Shown here: one piece after another, positions 46,640 through 58,870 of the stretch
Numbering within the stretch: position 1 is the first letter of the stretch
Layout of the letters: every line of letters begins with the position of its first letter
Assembly (NCBI RefSeq): GCF_032884065.1
Contig: NW_027063596.1
Location: 62,001 to 126,000 of the forward strand
Direction of reading: 5' to 3'
DNA: 64,000 bases
Source: Artemia franciscana
Taxonomy: Eukaryota > Arthropoda > Branchiopoda > Anostraca > Artemiidae
Position numbers and translations under genes: made by a program
Notes under the pieces: model-generated
Told to the model about the DNA's origin: nothing
Databases searched by the model: none
What the model saw: only the letters and a program-made list of their open reading frames with translations

Positions 46640-47160
46640 TACAAAAGATATAAGGATTGATCGTTTCTAATTGACTACATTATGACTTTTAATCAATGCA
46701 AAGCAGATTTTATCTTAGTACAGTTGAAAAAAAGGCTCAACTTCCTCAGATATAAAGGCATCACAAATCTGATTATTTTTTTTCTAGGGAAAAAAAAATC
46801 CAAAAATTGTCTTTTTCATTCAACTTAGATTTAAAGTACTGTTTTAGATTTTAATTCATAATAAACTTTCACAGTAAAATTCCAAATGCAACTGTTAGCT
46901 TAATCCCTTATATATATTCTGTCAGTAAGTTTTCCAATCCGAAATCTTAGAAAAATTTGGTCTAATTCCTGAAATGAAAGTTTTATCTGTGGTTTTAATG
47001 CTGAAAACATTATAAAGTATAGACCTATTATGCATGTCATTATGTTTTTCCAAGAAGTTATATCTAGCTGTTCTTACTTTTTGGACCTCAAGAATGTGGC
47101 AATACATCTCAAAATTAGATCAAAACAGATATTTTGTAAAGCCCTAGGGCCATGACAATT
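46640..47160. repeat. Upstream flank shared with zinc-finger gene 1
   Basis: Matches 18240-18770. A minus-strand ATG at 47105-47107 followed after 30 nt by a GTAAG is conserved in position, but its frame does not join exon A. No exon is called. Confidence 0.45.
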
Positions 47161-48120
47161 CAAAACAAAAAAGCAAATTAACTTTACAATATTCAACATT
47201 GTATAAACATAACAGAAACAAAGAACAAAAATTACAAAATTTTACTTCTGCATTCCATTGTCAACCTGAGAAATTGTCCAAAACTTTTAAATCTTGTAAA
47301 ACATTCATCCCTCATCAAATTCACCAGCCATCTGCCATCAAACCTACACTTCATTTCTCATCTCACTCAATTCTACACAATCACATGACCCTTACTCTCA
47401 TTAATACTTGCATGGATTTGGCCAAAGTAAGGACCATCTTGCTTACATTTTTATATTATATTTCGAGGGTTTCTGTGGCTAAGTCAGTACTTATATATTT
47501 TCTTAAACCTTTGTGAACAACCTTAAGATGGTAAAACAGATTAGATTATCGAAATTTTTGGTGACCAAAATAAACTTCAATGATTTTCAGAATATATTTT
47601 AATGATTGCCAAGTATAATAGAAAGGGCAGCCACTGGTAAAGGACCTAAATAAATGTTTTGAAGTTGTTTAAAAACTTGAAAGTTTTTGAAGAAGACCCA
47701 AAAACTTGATAAAACTAAAAGGGATTCTTATTGATTAATTACTTTAAAACATCTACATTAAACACAACAATAAATATTTTTTATACATGGAAAATCAGCA
47801 AGGCCTCAAAAACTATTTAATACTAACTGTGCTTTGAGACTACTGGCTGATAGTCTTAATGATTTTGAAAATAAATGAAGATAAAATGTGAGTGAACTGA
47901 GCACCAATATTCAAGTATGTAAATATGCAGCACTGACACCTCAAGGTCTAAACTGGCAGTGCTAATTTCCACTTTGTGACCCTTTGGCCAAGACGTAATG
48001 GGGGACTGGGGGCCAGAAATCTTGTACTTTCGCACACAATCCCTCCTTACCTTTCCCATATTCCTCCATGTGCCCATTTAAAGCTGGTTTAAACCTGCCT
48101 GAGATTACTGAGTAGCATCA
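47160..48120. other. No gene recognised
   Basis: AT-rich sequence. The open frame at 47199-47516 is low-complexity and lacks recognisable motifs. Confidence 0.35.
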
Positions 48121-48129
48121 CTGGCCCCT

Positions 48130-48700
48130 ATTCCAAACAAATAAACTGGCTATGCAGGAACCAAACCTGTACTCCATGGACAAAGGATTTCTAACTGAGA
48201 ATGCTTTCCACTTAGCCAGGAATACCAATATGACCATAGTAAAACAACTATTTAAAAAAGGAAAATATTGAAAAAAAGCCAAGAGGGACTTACAGCCGTT
48301 TTCACTACTCTTCTATACACTTTATATTTTACTAGACAAACTGTTTTAAGGCAGGTGTCAAGAAAGCTCCAGCAGGGATTGCATTTACTTAAGATGCAAA
48401 CTAGCATGGTGGATGCCTAGCTGGTAAAAACCAAATAAACTGGCTAAGCCAGGAATTAAACCTGCATCCCTTGGACAAAGAAATCCCAATCCAGAGTGCC
48501 AACCACTTAGCCAGGAACACAAATGTGACTAAAGAACAACAATTATTTGAATAAAGAAAATATTGAAAAAAAACTAACTCAATTTATGGTTGCTACCATT
48601 TTCTCTACTGGCCCACAAACAATATATCTTATTTGGAAAATTTAATTTTAAGACAGATATCAACAAAACTCCATCAGGGACTGTATTTACTTAAGAAAAA
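48130..48700 (-). mobile_element. Tandem tRNA-derived SINE-like units
   Basis: On the minus strand a unit begins with TTCCTGGCTAAGTGGTTGG (A-box-like, about 48500-48519) and has GGTTTAATTCC (B-box-like, about 48450-48460). This is followed by a tail with 'cttaagtaaatgcaatccctgctgga' and an A/T-rich end. A second unit has the same A-box at about 48205-48225 and GGTTTGGTTCC at about 48158-48168. The tail of a third unit precedes them at 48520-48700. The spacing of about 290-300 bp shows head-to-tail tandem arrangement. The internal RNA polymerase III promoter points to a tRNA (Ser/Leu-like) origin. Confidence 0.6.
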
Positions 48701-48719
48701 ACCAGCAATGAGAATACTC

Positions 48720-49050
48720 AGTGTTGTGATATTCTAATCATAAAATAACAAAAAAAGTGAATTTACATTTGCTATTTATTTTCCAAAAACTCATTTAAGC
48801 AAACTCATTTAAGCAAAACCATTTGGAACATCAATATGCCCATGGTTGGCCTAGAATCTATCTAAAATGCTTTACAACAGAAGGGACAAATTTTTAGCAA
48901 ATCAGGTGCCCAGCCTTAATGCTGCTCTGTGTCATCTCTGAAAAACAATTAAATTATATCAGATGTATTTTGACACTTCCAAGACTTTTAGCTAAATCTG
49001 TGAAATAAGGGGCCAGGTATTTGTTCAAAATTTATACAATGTGAAAAGAG
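48720..49050. other. No gene recognised
   Basis: AT-rich sequence with a short direct repeat 'aactcatttaagcaaa' at about 48788-48815. Confidence 0.35.
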
Positions 49051-50515
49051 CACCAGGGGGTTAGGTTAAGAAAATGCAATTTTCAGGGATGAATCTACAG
49101 ACTAAAGTATGTACTGGGAAGGTATTTTGAATTACCTACCTCTACTCCTTCTCCTGCTAGAGGGTCCTGACCTTTGATAACTTTAAAATTCTGTGTTATT
49201 AAAGTGGAACCTTGCAAAATAGATCCTCTGCTTACATGAAGTACAAAAAAAAATGGTTTCAGCTTAACAACATTCCTCAATTCCACTTTATAAGGTTTTA
49301 AAGATATGCAAATATATTTCCTGAATTTTTGAAAAAAACCCATTGATATGGCTTAAAATTCTACTGAAATAAAAGGACTTACATTTTAAGAACTAAAACA
49401 AGAGTAAAAGAAACGGATAATTGAAAATTAAGGTAAATGTTGTTTTGTCAAACTTTTGATATTCTAGGTATAGGCCTGTTAAGTAGGCAAATTTCTAAAA
49501 CTTGGAAATCAGAAAAGGGTAAACATAGAAGCTTGGAAGTACCTTCCCAGAGTATGTTTTTGGCCCTGGATTCATTACTGAAAGTTTTATTTTTCTAACC
49601 CATTCCTTTTCCAAGATAGTGAAAAGTAGCTAAACTAGAATTTTACCTACTTTTGGCCCTAGATTCATTACTGGAAATTTCATTTTTCCTGAACTAATCC
49701 CTTTCTAAGATAGCAAGAAGTAGCCAAAATAGAGTTTGACAAGAAAATTTGTCCACAGCACTGTAAGGAAAGGCTGAAATATAAAGAGTTCTGCTTAAGA
49801 TGCAAGACATCTTGAAGTATCTAGTAAAAATAGAAATTGCATTAAACATGCTTTAAGAAGTGTGTCATATTTTTTCTGAAAATGTGCTTTCTGTGTCACC
49901 TCAGATTCCATATTGTTTCACAAAATGTGTCATATTTTTTCACTATAAATCATATTTAATTGTCAAATCTTTATTTAGAGATTTGAACGTACAATCTTTT
50001 CCAAATCAGTTCAAAAAGGAGTAAACTCAATTTTATACTATAATCTTGGGATTGTGACATTTTTATGATGTATGGGGACTTTTTTAGAAAACAATTAGGC
50101 TACAGAAGGAACTGCCTGTGTTCAACTATTGACTTTAGGGCTCTGTTGATCTAGTACCCAAATTGGAACTATGTGTTGTTGGTTGGTTTTGAGCTGGTTT
50201 TGGTGCATGGGGAATCCCAGCAAGTGAGTTAGATGGGAACATGTGAATATGATCATCAAGGTTATAGTCCAACAGAACTATTACTACAGTAGACTAGTAA
50301 CTGAAAATTAAGCTAAAATTTTGTTTTGTCAAAATTTCAATAGGCATGTGTGTCATGTAGGCAAATTTCAGGGCCCTCTAGAGGGAGAAGGAGCAGAGGT
50401 GGGTACTTTAAAATAACTTCCCAGGACGTACTTTAGCCTGTAGACCCATTCCTGAAAGTTTTATTTTCCTAACCTAAAACATTTTTGAGATAGCAAGAAG
50501 TCAATTAAGTAGAAT
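49050..50515. repeat. Inverted-arm repeat 'GGTTAGG' family, copies 2-4
   Basis: A left arm is at 49057-49190 ('gggggttaggttaagaaaatg', 'agtatgtactgggaaggtatttt'). Right-arm copies are at about 49500-49640, 49643-49740 and 50290-50515 ('cctctagagggagaaggagcagaggtg', 'ttttcctaacctaaaac'). They match 32410-33030. Confidence 0.55.
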
Positions 50516-52790
50516 TTCACCCTTCATTCTACTATTTAGACAAAAAAAAACAGTGTTCAAGTCTAAATAACCAAGTACCTAAATAACCATAATAAACTTA
50601 CCCCTAATCTACAGATGGGGAACCTGACCTCAATTTTTTCTGTGAAAATGTTAAAATAAAATGTAGGCTACAAGCCCTTCTTGCAGTCCAGAGGCAAAAA
50701 ATGACTTTTCTCAAAGTCATGTGCCCAAAGATATTCAAATTCTCCGCCTTTTCTCGATCTAGCAGACGTTTAAAGCTGTTTCCTGATTTGCGTTTGATTC
50801 GACTCGCGAAAGCTAGCTCAAAAGTTGACTTTTTTCTCTGCTGCCGTTTTATTTAAGTCGACCGAGCAAGTCAACAGAGAATCGCCAATCGAACGCTTCA
50901 CTGGCAAAAAATCCAGATATTGGTTGCCTGGCCCTTCATTTCATAGATTTAACTAAAAGTCTTTGAGGCATCTTATATCAAAATACATCTGACACATTTT
51001 AATGTTTTTTTTTTTAAGAAGACATAGGAGGTCATTAAGGTTTTGCCTTTGCTGTGCTAAAAATTGTCTTAAAAAGTGCCAAGTTTAGAGAGTTATTTTA
51101 ATGTTCTTCTTGCTGATCAGTATAATTGTTTTTAAAATTCCTTCTGTTTAAAGCCTTTTAGGGAGATTCTAAGCCAACCATGGTTATATTGTTGTCACAA
51201 ATGATTTTGCTCAAGTGAGCTGGTGGAAACCAAATAGAATATATAATTTTTCTTTTTTTATTATTTCAAGGCTAGAATATCACAAAACTAAGCATCCAAA
51301 GTGATTTCAGTTAACTTCAAAAGTGATTCAAACACAACTTAGAAGTATTGAAGCTACATTTATTTATTAAATATGTGAACCATTCAACTAGCTTCAGACT
51401 AGTGTTTTCGTCATATTTAAAGATGCCTTTTTAAGCCATATGAAATATTCTGAAGTAAAGACTTCTCTGGAAAATCATGATCTTGTCTTAGGTTGGATAC
51501 CCCTCTTGTACTCCTAAATATGAGAGTTGCAGCTTATCCATACAGCTTTAATAAACTACATGTTGTTTACTTTTTGCAATGAAAATATTTTCGCTTTGCA
51601 GCAGAGCATTAAGATAATGTATCAAAATGAAAATATCCAAGGTAACTTTAATGGAATTACTAAAAAAGACAAATGCATTATGCAATCTTACAATGAAGCT
51701 TCTGTTCGTTATAGCGTTTGGAAAATTTTGATGATGGTCTCGTTTGGGACAGGCTTTACCAAAAAAAATTGTTAGGGGAGGGATGTTTATAAAGAACACC
51801 CTCCTATGAACTTCTTCTAACAGCCTCGAATAAGATTAAAGCATTTTTTAAACGAATTTTTAAGTCAGAGAAGGATTTTGAGGGGAGGGGGATCAAACCC
51901 TAACTTCTATCCTATGGATACGGCCCTGGTGGTACCAGAATGGAGTTCATTTTCCCTTCTCCACCGCAAATAAAGGAACAATTAGTGTTATTTTTTCTCC
52001 TGACAACCCAACCATATTTTTTACCATGTAAGTAAAGCCTTCAAGCCGAGTTTTTCCGTTCTTAAGTTCTGAGTATTTAAGTATATTTTACTTTGAGTGC
52101 TTAGAACTGATACTTAATTACAATTTTGGCTGAGTACTTGTTACATATTCTTAAATACTTCTTTGGAGTACTTGAACCAATACTGATTTGGATCAATGAC
52201 TGTGATTACCCTTGTCGGGTGACTGTAAAAGTTTATTGCTAAGAATATCGCCTAATTTAAATCAATTTCATTTTTGTTATCAGTTACTATCAATTCCGTG
52301 TTTAGAGCTTAGAATACGATTGGCCCGAGCCTCTCCTTACTTACAGTTTCTTTCTATAAAATTTCATCATGAACATATTTTCAAAATATATTCATGATAA
52401 AACTACGGACAAATGTAAATGTAAACAAAATATAGCTTCTGGGTAGCTAACTAACGGAAAAATCCTTCGGTTAGTTCAATCGTGTTTTCGCACGGAAGTC
52501 ATTTAATCAAAAAGACACTTCCCTCCCAAAAACCACATGCCATGTACTGTTTCTGAACCCGTTCCTATCTTGTCCCCATCCATTGCTTTACCTCCAGGTG
52601 TGAAAAACCTTTGATCCCTTCATTACTGATAAAATAAACCTCTAGTTTTCCTCTTCTTTTTTTCGGTACTGGTGGTACCCAATTATCATGTTCGTTTGAT
52701 TTTTTGTTTCCTCCCCCTTTTCATATGTTCTCTTTTAAACATTTTTCCTTTTTCTGTTACTATTTAGTAATTACTGTAACTAGTTGGTAA
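50515..52790. other. No gene recognised
   Basis: Positions 50660-50940 are more GC-rich than their surroundings and contain CpG-bearing text ('tttgattcgactcgcgaaagc'), but no long frame. The rest is AT-rich. The overlapping small frames at 51527-51799 have no recognisable features. Confidence 0.3.
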
Positions 52791-52799
52791 GAATTTGTG

Positions 52800-53095
52800 G
52801 GAATACAGATGGACTTTCGCCAGGCGCAAGTCTGATTATGGCTGAACACATTTAATTACTCACAAAATACACACAGATGGCCCACCGATTAGAAAGCAGC
52901 CATACAAAACATCGTATCATCTACAATCGTGGCTGAATGTACAAAGTAAAGACATAGAAACACAAGGGGCCATCAAAGAAGCTGTTAGCGAATGGTGTTT
53001 TCAATTGGTTATTGTGCGAAAGAAAATAATACGTTGCGATGTTGTGTGAATTTTAGAGCTTTGAACGCTGTTACAGTGAAAGATGTGGCCCCAGC
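52800..53095 (+). pseudogene. Ty3/Gypsy reverse-transcriptase N-terminal fragment
   Basis: The frame gives G-P-P-I-R-K-Q-P-Y-K-T-S-Y-H-L-Q-S, then AIKEAVSEWCFQLVIVRKK. After a +1 shift it gives NTLRCCVNFRALNAVTVKD. This is the start of the Gypsy RT domain ('PIRq.PYR...', 'GvI..S.SPW.sPvvlVkKKdg..R.CvDyR.LN..T.kD'). The catalytic YxDD region is absent. A frameshift at about 53025 and truncation at the T-x-K-D motif show it is dead. Confidence 0.75.
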
Positions 53096-53603
53096 ACCAG
53101 CGGAGCCAAAGAAGGAGTTCAATAGATTTCTAAAGCCTGCGCCAGCAGAAGATTTTAAAAGATTATATTCTTTGGAATCCCCAACAGAACTGAAACGAAA
53201 ACGGGTGATGCAGCAACCAGGTGGACTACAACAGAAAATGACCTCAGAGGACACTGGCGATAACTGATACCAAAGCCAATGGATCACAAGGGTTAACGCT
53301 CCGAAAAAAAAAGTTTGGAGGAAAATTCACCAAACTGGCTCTCAGAAAGGTCCGTCAAAAGTTGTAACACAGGTAGCCAAACAGCTCAAATTAAAAGCAA
53401 AACAACAAGAGAAAAAGTTAATGCAAAAATTTGACGAAGCGATAGAAATTAGGTTTCACTCGGATTCTGATGTTACCAAAAAGTCATGTAAGCATTACGG
53501 GGAAAAAAGAAAACAATTAGGGGTTCCACAGGAGTCTGAGTCTCCCCAAGAAAGTTCGTCGGGTAGATCACATTTACCTCCGACAAGGTTAGTTTTAAAC
53601 TAA
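53080..53603 (+). pseudogene. Lysine-rich reading frame fused in frame to the Gypsy fragment
   Basis: Directly after the RT T-V-K-D motif the same frame continues PAPAEPKKEFNRFLKPAPAE, then LYSLESPTELKRKRVMQQPG. There is a single TGA at 53265-53267, after which the frame runs on (YQSQWITRVNAPKKKVWRK, QVAKQLKLKAKQQEKKL, then SESPQESSSGRSHLPPTR) to TAA at 53601-53603. It is highly charged, with a likely coiled-coil KAKQQEKKLMQKFDEA stretch. This is not Gypsy sequence that I recognise. A GTTAGT donor-like site follows ACAAG near 53586. It may be a captured host exon or a retrotransposon accessory region. Confidence 0.4.
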
Positions 53604-53609
53604 TATAGT

Positions 53610-54415
53610 AAAAATAAATTGCATCAAATGTAAAACCCCATAGAAGCGATCCAAGTCCAAGTTGGTTCGTTTTGTAAAAGATTGTCGGCATGGATTCTAC
53701 GGAAGTAACTGAATTTGTAGCACCCATGAGAGATACCTCCGCATTACGGCGATTTTTGATTTTACATTATCCGGTTGTCAAGAATTGGTGATAGTTTTGC
53801 TTCAGAACTGACCCTGTTACCTCGACAAAATGATTATAGAAAGAGAGAAAGTTATTGTGAATATGTCAAATATAATGGATTGCAATTTCAAAAATAAAGG
53901 AACTTAATTTATTAATTTTATAATAAAAGAAGGAAATAGTCGACAAAAAAACAAACAAAAGGAGAAGCCCCTGGAATATCAGTTTTCAACCGTTTTTTCA
54001 CATATTATGAATTAAAATTGTTAGAGAAAATTAGTATAAAGACAATTATCTTACCTCTATTTTAAAATACGATCTCACTTTTATTTCTCTTTAGAATATC
54101 TTTCTCTATTAAAAAATATCTTAATATTTAGTTAAAGAAAAAAGTCACGAGTCTTTATTCACTAAAAACGCTACACATATGTTAATGAAAAGGAGACACA
54201 GAGGCAACCCATTACATCTAACTTTGCAATAAAGAAAACAAAGAAGGAATTACAATTACTCTTACGGAGCACAGATGAAAAGAAAGCAAGAGAGAAGAAA
54301 TAAAGAAAGGAAACAGACGAAAAACATTGACTCGAGGAGATAGAGATGGGATTTAAAAAAACAAATAAAGTCAATAATACAATGAATCCCCACTACTATC
54401 AATAACAATGAATTC
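53610..54415. other. No gene recognised
   Basis: AT-rich, with A/G-rich runs on the plus strand at 54180-54360. No feature was identified. Confidence 0.35.
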
Positions 54416-54417
54416 AT

Positions 54418-56715
54418 TTATGAAAACAAAGAAAGGAAATAAAAAATGAAAAGAGAACAAAATCTAAGAGATCACATGGCATTTATGAGAAGGCAAGAAG
54501 AGCTAAGATCCAAGAGCTATTATGGTATGAGCTCTAACAAAATTCAAAGAATCAATAGATTGATTTAGAAGGAAAATCAGAGGCTTAATGCCGGTCAGGA
54601 TTTAAAATAAGAGCTCTGAATCACGATGTTCTTCTAAATATCAACATTCATTAAGATCCGATCACCCACTCGTAAGTTATAAATACCTAATTTTCCCTCT
54701 CCCTTTAGCCCCCCAGATGGTCGAATCTGGGAAAATGACTTTATCAAGTCAATTTGTGCAGCTCCCTGACACTCCTACCAATTTTCATCGTCCTAGCACG
54801 TCCAGAAGCACCAAACTCGCCAAATCACTGAACGCCTCCCCCAAAGAGAGTGAATCCAGTACGGTTACGTCAACCACGTATCAGGGATATTTACTTATTC
54901 TATCCACCAAGCTTCATCCCGTTTCCTTCACTCTAAGCGTTTTCCAAGATTTCCCCCCAACGTCAAAACATCTGGTCGGGATTTGAAATAAGAGCTCTGA
55001 GACATGAATTCTTTCTAAATATCAAATTTCATTAAGATTCGATCACCTATTCGTAAGATAAAATACCCCAATTTTCACGTTTTCCAAGAATTCCGCTTTC
55101 CCCCTCCAACTCCCCCCAATGTCACCGGATCTGGTCAGAATTTAAAATTAGAGCTTTAAAGCACAAGATCCTTCTAAATATCAAATTTCATTAAGATCTG
55201 GTCGTAAGATCTTTCGTAAGTTACAGATACCTCATTTCTCCAAATTACCCCCCCCCCCCCAACTCCACCAAATAGAGCAGATCCGGTCCGGTTATGCCGG
55301 TCACGTATCTAAGACATGTTTTTATTCTTCCCATCCAGTTTCATCCTGATCTCTCCGCTTTAAGCATTTTCTAAGATTTCCGCCCCCCACCAATGACGCT
55401 GGATCCGGTTGCGATTTAAAATAATAAATCTGAGTTACGAGGTCCTTCTAAATATGACGTTTCATGAAGATCCGATCACTCCTTCGTAAGTTAAAAATAC
55501 ATCATTTTTTCTAATTTTTTGAATTAACCCCCCCCCCCCTAATAGAGCAGATCCATTCCAATTACGTAAATCACGTATATAAGACTTCTGTTTATTTTTC
55601 CCACCAAGTTTCATCCCGATCCCTCCCATCTAAGCGTTTTCCATGATTTTAGGTTCCCCCACCCCAAACTCCCCCCAACGTCACCAGATCCAGTCGGGAT
55701 TTAAAATAAGAGCTTTGAGACACGATATCCTTCTAAACCTTAAATTTCATTGAGATCCGATCACCCGTTCGTAAGTTAAAAATACCACATTTTTCTAATT
55801 TTTCATAATTACCCCCCCCCCCCCCAAAGAGAGCAGGTTCGTTCCGGTTATGCCAATCATGTATCTAGGATTTGTGCTTATTTTTCCCAGCAGGTTTCAT
55901 CCCGATCCCTCCACTCTAAGTGTTTTCCAAGATTTTAGGTTTCCCCCTCCCAACTCCCCCCCCCCCCCCAAAGTCACCAGATCTGGTCAGGATTTGAAAT
56001 AAAAGCTCTGAGACACGATATCCTTCCAAATATCGAATTTCATTAAGATCTGATCAACCGCTTGTAAGTTAAAAATACTTCATTTTTTTCGAATTAACGG
56101 GCCCCCACTCCCCCCAGATGGTCAAATCGGGGAAACAACTATTTCTAATTTAATTTGGTCCCATCCCTGATACGCCCGCCAAATTTCATCGGCCTAGCTT
56201 ACCTGGAAGTGCATAAAGTAGCAAAACCAGGACCGACAGAATTTGCGATCGCTATATGTCACTTGGTTAATACCAAGTGCCATAAAAAACAAATAGGTGA
56301 AAATTGAGGATTTTATCAGCCAGTAGCAAAATATGAAAAACAAGCAATTATTTCGACAAGGACATCCGCCAAGTCGTCCTCAGTGCTAAAAAAAAAATAA
56401 GAAAGAGGAAAAAGAAAAAAAGAAACAAGGAAGAAACAACAACAAAATCTAACCTTCTTAAGTGAACTGTACGAGAGGAAAAAATTAGGTGTTTTTTTTT
56501 CCTCTCGTACAGTTCACTTAAGAAGGATAGATTTTGTTGTTGTTTTTTTTTCCTCTTTCTTATTTGTTTTTGACCACTGAGGACGACTTGGCGGAGGTCC
56601 TTGTCGAAATATTTGCTTGTTTTTCATATTTTGCCACTGGCTGATAAAATCCTCGTTTTTCACCTATTTGTTTTTTCTCTTTTCATTTATTATTTCCTTT
56701 CTTTGTTTTCATACG
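54418..56715. mobile_element. Fold-back element, copy 2, with tandem-unit element nested in its left arm
   Basis: The outer left arm (54418-54455, 'atgaaaacaaagaaaggaaat' then 'aaatgaaaagag') is complementary to the outer right arm (56676-56713, 'ctcttttcatttattatttcc' then 'tttgttttcat'). The inner left arm (56285-56480) is nearly perfectly complementary to the inner right arm (56485-56675), including 'aacaaataggtgaaaa', 'tcagccagtagcaaaatatgaaaaacaag' and 'ccttcttaagtgaactgtacgagagg'. Tandem-unit element E therefore inserted within the left arm. Same family as 15105-15480. It has no coding content. Confidence 0.75.
54455..56288 (+). mobile_element. Tandem-unit element with 3' hairpin (copy E)
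   Basis: The degraded start (AATCTAAGAGATCACATGGC) is followed by the head segment and about five roughly 300-bp units, ending with the perfect hairpin CACTTGGTTAATACCAAGTG (56260-56279) and CCATAAAAA. The last segment before the hairpin ('cttacctggaagtgcataaagtagcaaaacc' and 'gaccgacagaatttgcgatcgc') is the conserved tail also found in copies D and F. Confidence 0.7.
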
Positions 56716-57370
56716 TCATGCATAGCCAGTATGGTCCCAGAACGTATTAATGACTTGATTTTTTTTACATAGTGACATTGAAACTCAATGAGATTTTGGT
56801 TTGAACAAGTATTATAAAGCATCAACTGAAGAGCTTCTGCTCTGTATTTGAAGTTTTCAAAGCCTCCTGCCAAAACTTTAAATTCCCTCTTATCTCAAAT
56901 AAAAATTTGGAAAATCTCATCCCCTCCCTTTCTCTCACATATTCATATATAATATATATCTTTGAAATAGACCTGACCTTTATCATAAATAGTCTATTGA
57001 GTTACTATTTCGATTCAAATTCACAGAAGGAATGTAATTTTCCATAGTATTTTAATATATTTTATTTCATGTATTTTTTCCATAGTTTGGCTCTATTCTA
57101 GTAAGAGATGGCTCTGAGTAAAGAAAGAGCATCAAAAATGAAAACAGTTCTTTATTGTTTTACAGTTACTTTTTGAAGTTTTGGTTCCTGTTGAATTGAG
57201 CTGCTAAACAGATATAAGGTAATCTAGACAGAAATAAAGGCCAAACAGTTCTGGAGAAATAAGTCTGAAAATAACTTAAAACTTAACAAGAAAACAATCT
57301 GGTACCAGTAACCAATCTTTAATTTAAGCTATGATATATAATTTCTTATGAAGGAGGGCAATATATTTGA
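56716..57370. other. No gene recognised
   Basis: AT-rich sequence between the fold-back and the dispersed repeat. Confidence 0.35.
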
Positions 57371-57374
57371 AAAT

Positions 57375-58870
57375 AAAACTTTTTATCAAAATTAATAATC
57401 TCAAGGAAAAAAGAAAAATATCTAATTTTTACATACCAAATGAAGCAAAATTCAAGGAAAATTTTCAATCTTAGAATTTCTGGCAAAAAGATAAGTAAAA
57501 ATCCCTTTACTTATCGACCATTCAAATATAAAGTACTTAAAATTAATACATTAAGTGAAAAAAGTACAAGAAAGAAAATAAGATTCAAACATAGTTTATA
57601 TAAATTTGTTTTTCCTTCTAATATAAAACAGGTACAGGCTTGTCTTTATGCAGTTTCAGAAGCCTCAGGAAGGGAGGTATAGAAGAAGTAGGGATAGAAG
57701 CTTGAAAAAACCATACATGAAGATATTTTAAGCTCTGGACTCATTTGAAGGACCTTAAAATACCTGTCTTAGACAAACAACTTGGTAAGAGGAGATAATT
57801 GAGGTTGCTGAGAAGGAAACATTTTTAGAGAACAATTCTTGCTTCATAACATGCAGAATAATCATAGTTGCACATTCTGAAAACAGCTACACTATGCTCT
57901 ACCTTTCCTTCTCCCTAATATCCTAATATTTAGCCCAAATTATATACTTCCAGTGATCTTTTATTTTTCTTAATTTTATCAGTTAGTACAGTTTATGGTT
58001 ACACTGGCTTAAATAAGAGTGATGCTAATAAGTTAAAGTAAATACGAAATTTTTAAGAGTTGGCGTTTTTTTTCCATTGGTTCATAATGAATCAATGGAT
58101 CTTGATAAAATAACTGCAACAAAATGGAATTATGATCAAAGAGTAAGTCTTTAACCAATATTTTTGTGCTTTTCTATAGCCAAAAGTAAATTTTATAGGG
58201 TCTATCTAGTTTCCAAGTAAAACAACCATCATATTTTGAAAGAACATAAAAAAGGCATCGAGTGGTAAGTCACCTAATTCTCGGCTCGGTTATGAAAATA
58301 TTCCTGAATTTACCATGAGACCCCCTCCCCTTCTCTAAATAGGAACCATAGTTTGATTTTTTAATAGTCATTTAAAATATACCTTTTTCATTTCATAATT
58401 TTTTTTTTAGCATTTTCAGATATTTGAAAATTAAAAAGAATTGCTAAAGAAGATAAAACTAAAACTCACAATCCAACTGTCTAACCAACCCTCTCAGCAC
58501 CAATATTCAGAGTTAATTACATGCTTGTAAATAAAATTCTTTACCATAAGTCGCAAGAGAATGTGAAATGGTATCATCTTATGAGAATTATGCTTTTACT
58601 AACTTAGGAAGAAAGGTCTATATTTCCAAGATCTTTGTCTGACTTTCGAAGATAAGAAAATATTTGGGACAAAAATTTTGGAAAGTAATGAAAAATTATG
58701 TCAAGTAAAGTGACAGTCACTATGGGTGGATAGTGGTTAGTAATAAATCATTAGGGGTGGCTACCCTGGGGAAAAGATTATTTTAGGACATATGATTTTT
58801 TTAGGGGGATAGAGATTTCAGGAGGAAATCTACTGGAAATTTGTGGATTGAATTTTTTGACAAAATCTGC
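57375..58870. repeat. Dispersed repeat, copy 2 of 2 (about 1.5 kb)
   Basis: Parallel to 26755-28150 with the same block order. It includes an extra 'aaaaaaggcatcgagtgg' word at 58248-58265, also present at 9746-9763 inside the insertion that splits element A. Confidence 0.6.

Noticed and set aside
46922-47107. Minus-strand ATG frame with a GTAAG downstream, as first exon of zinc-finger gene 2
   Set aside because: The phase does not join exon A in frame, and the paralogous stretch at 18.7 kb has an indel, so coding constraint is not supported.
47199-47516. Open frame of 105 codons on the plus strand
   Set aside because: Low-complexity His/Ser/Thr-rich text with no domain, no splice support and no paralogue.
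48440-48520. A functional tRNA gene
   Set aside because: A-box and B-box are present, but the acceptor stem does not pair and the unit is repeated with a long tail, fitting a SINE.
53009-53287. Minus-strand frame of 92 codons
   Set aside because: It opposes the Gypsy reverse-transcriptase motif on the plus strand, so it is a shadow.
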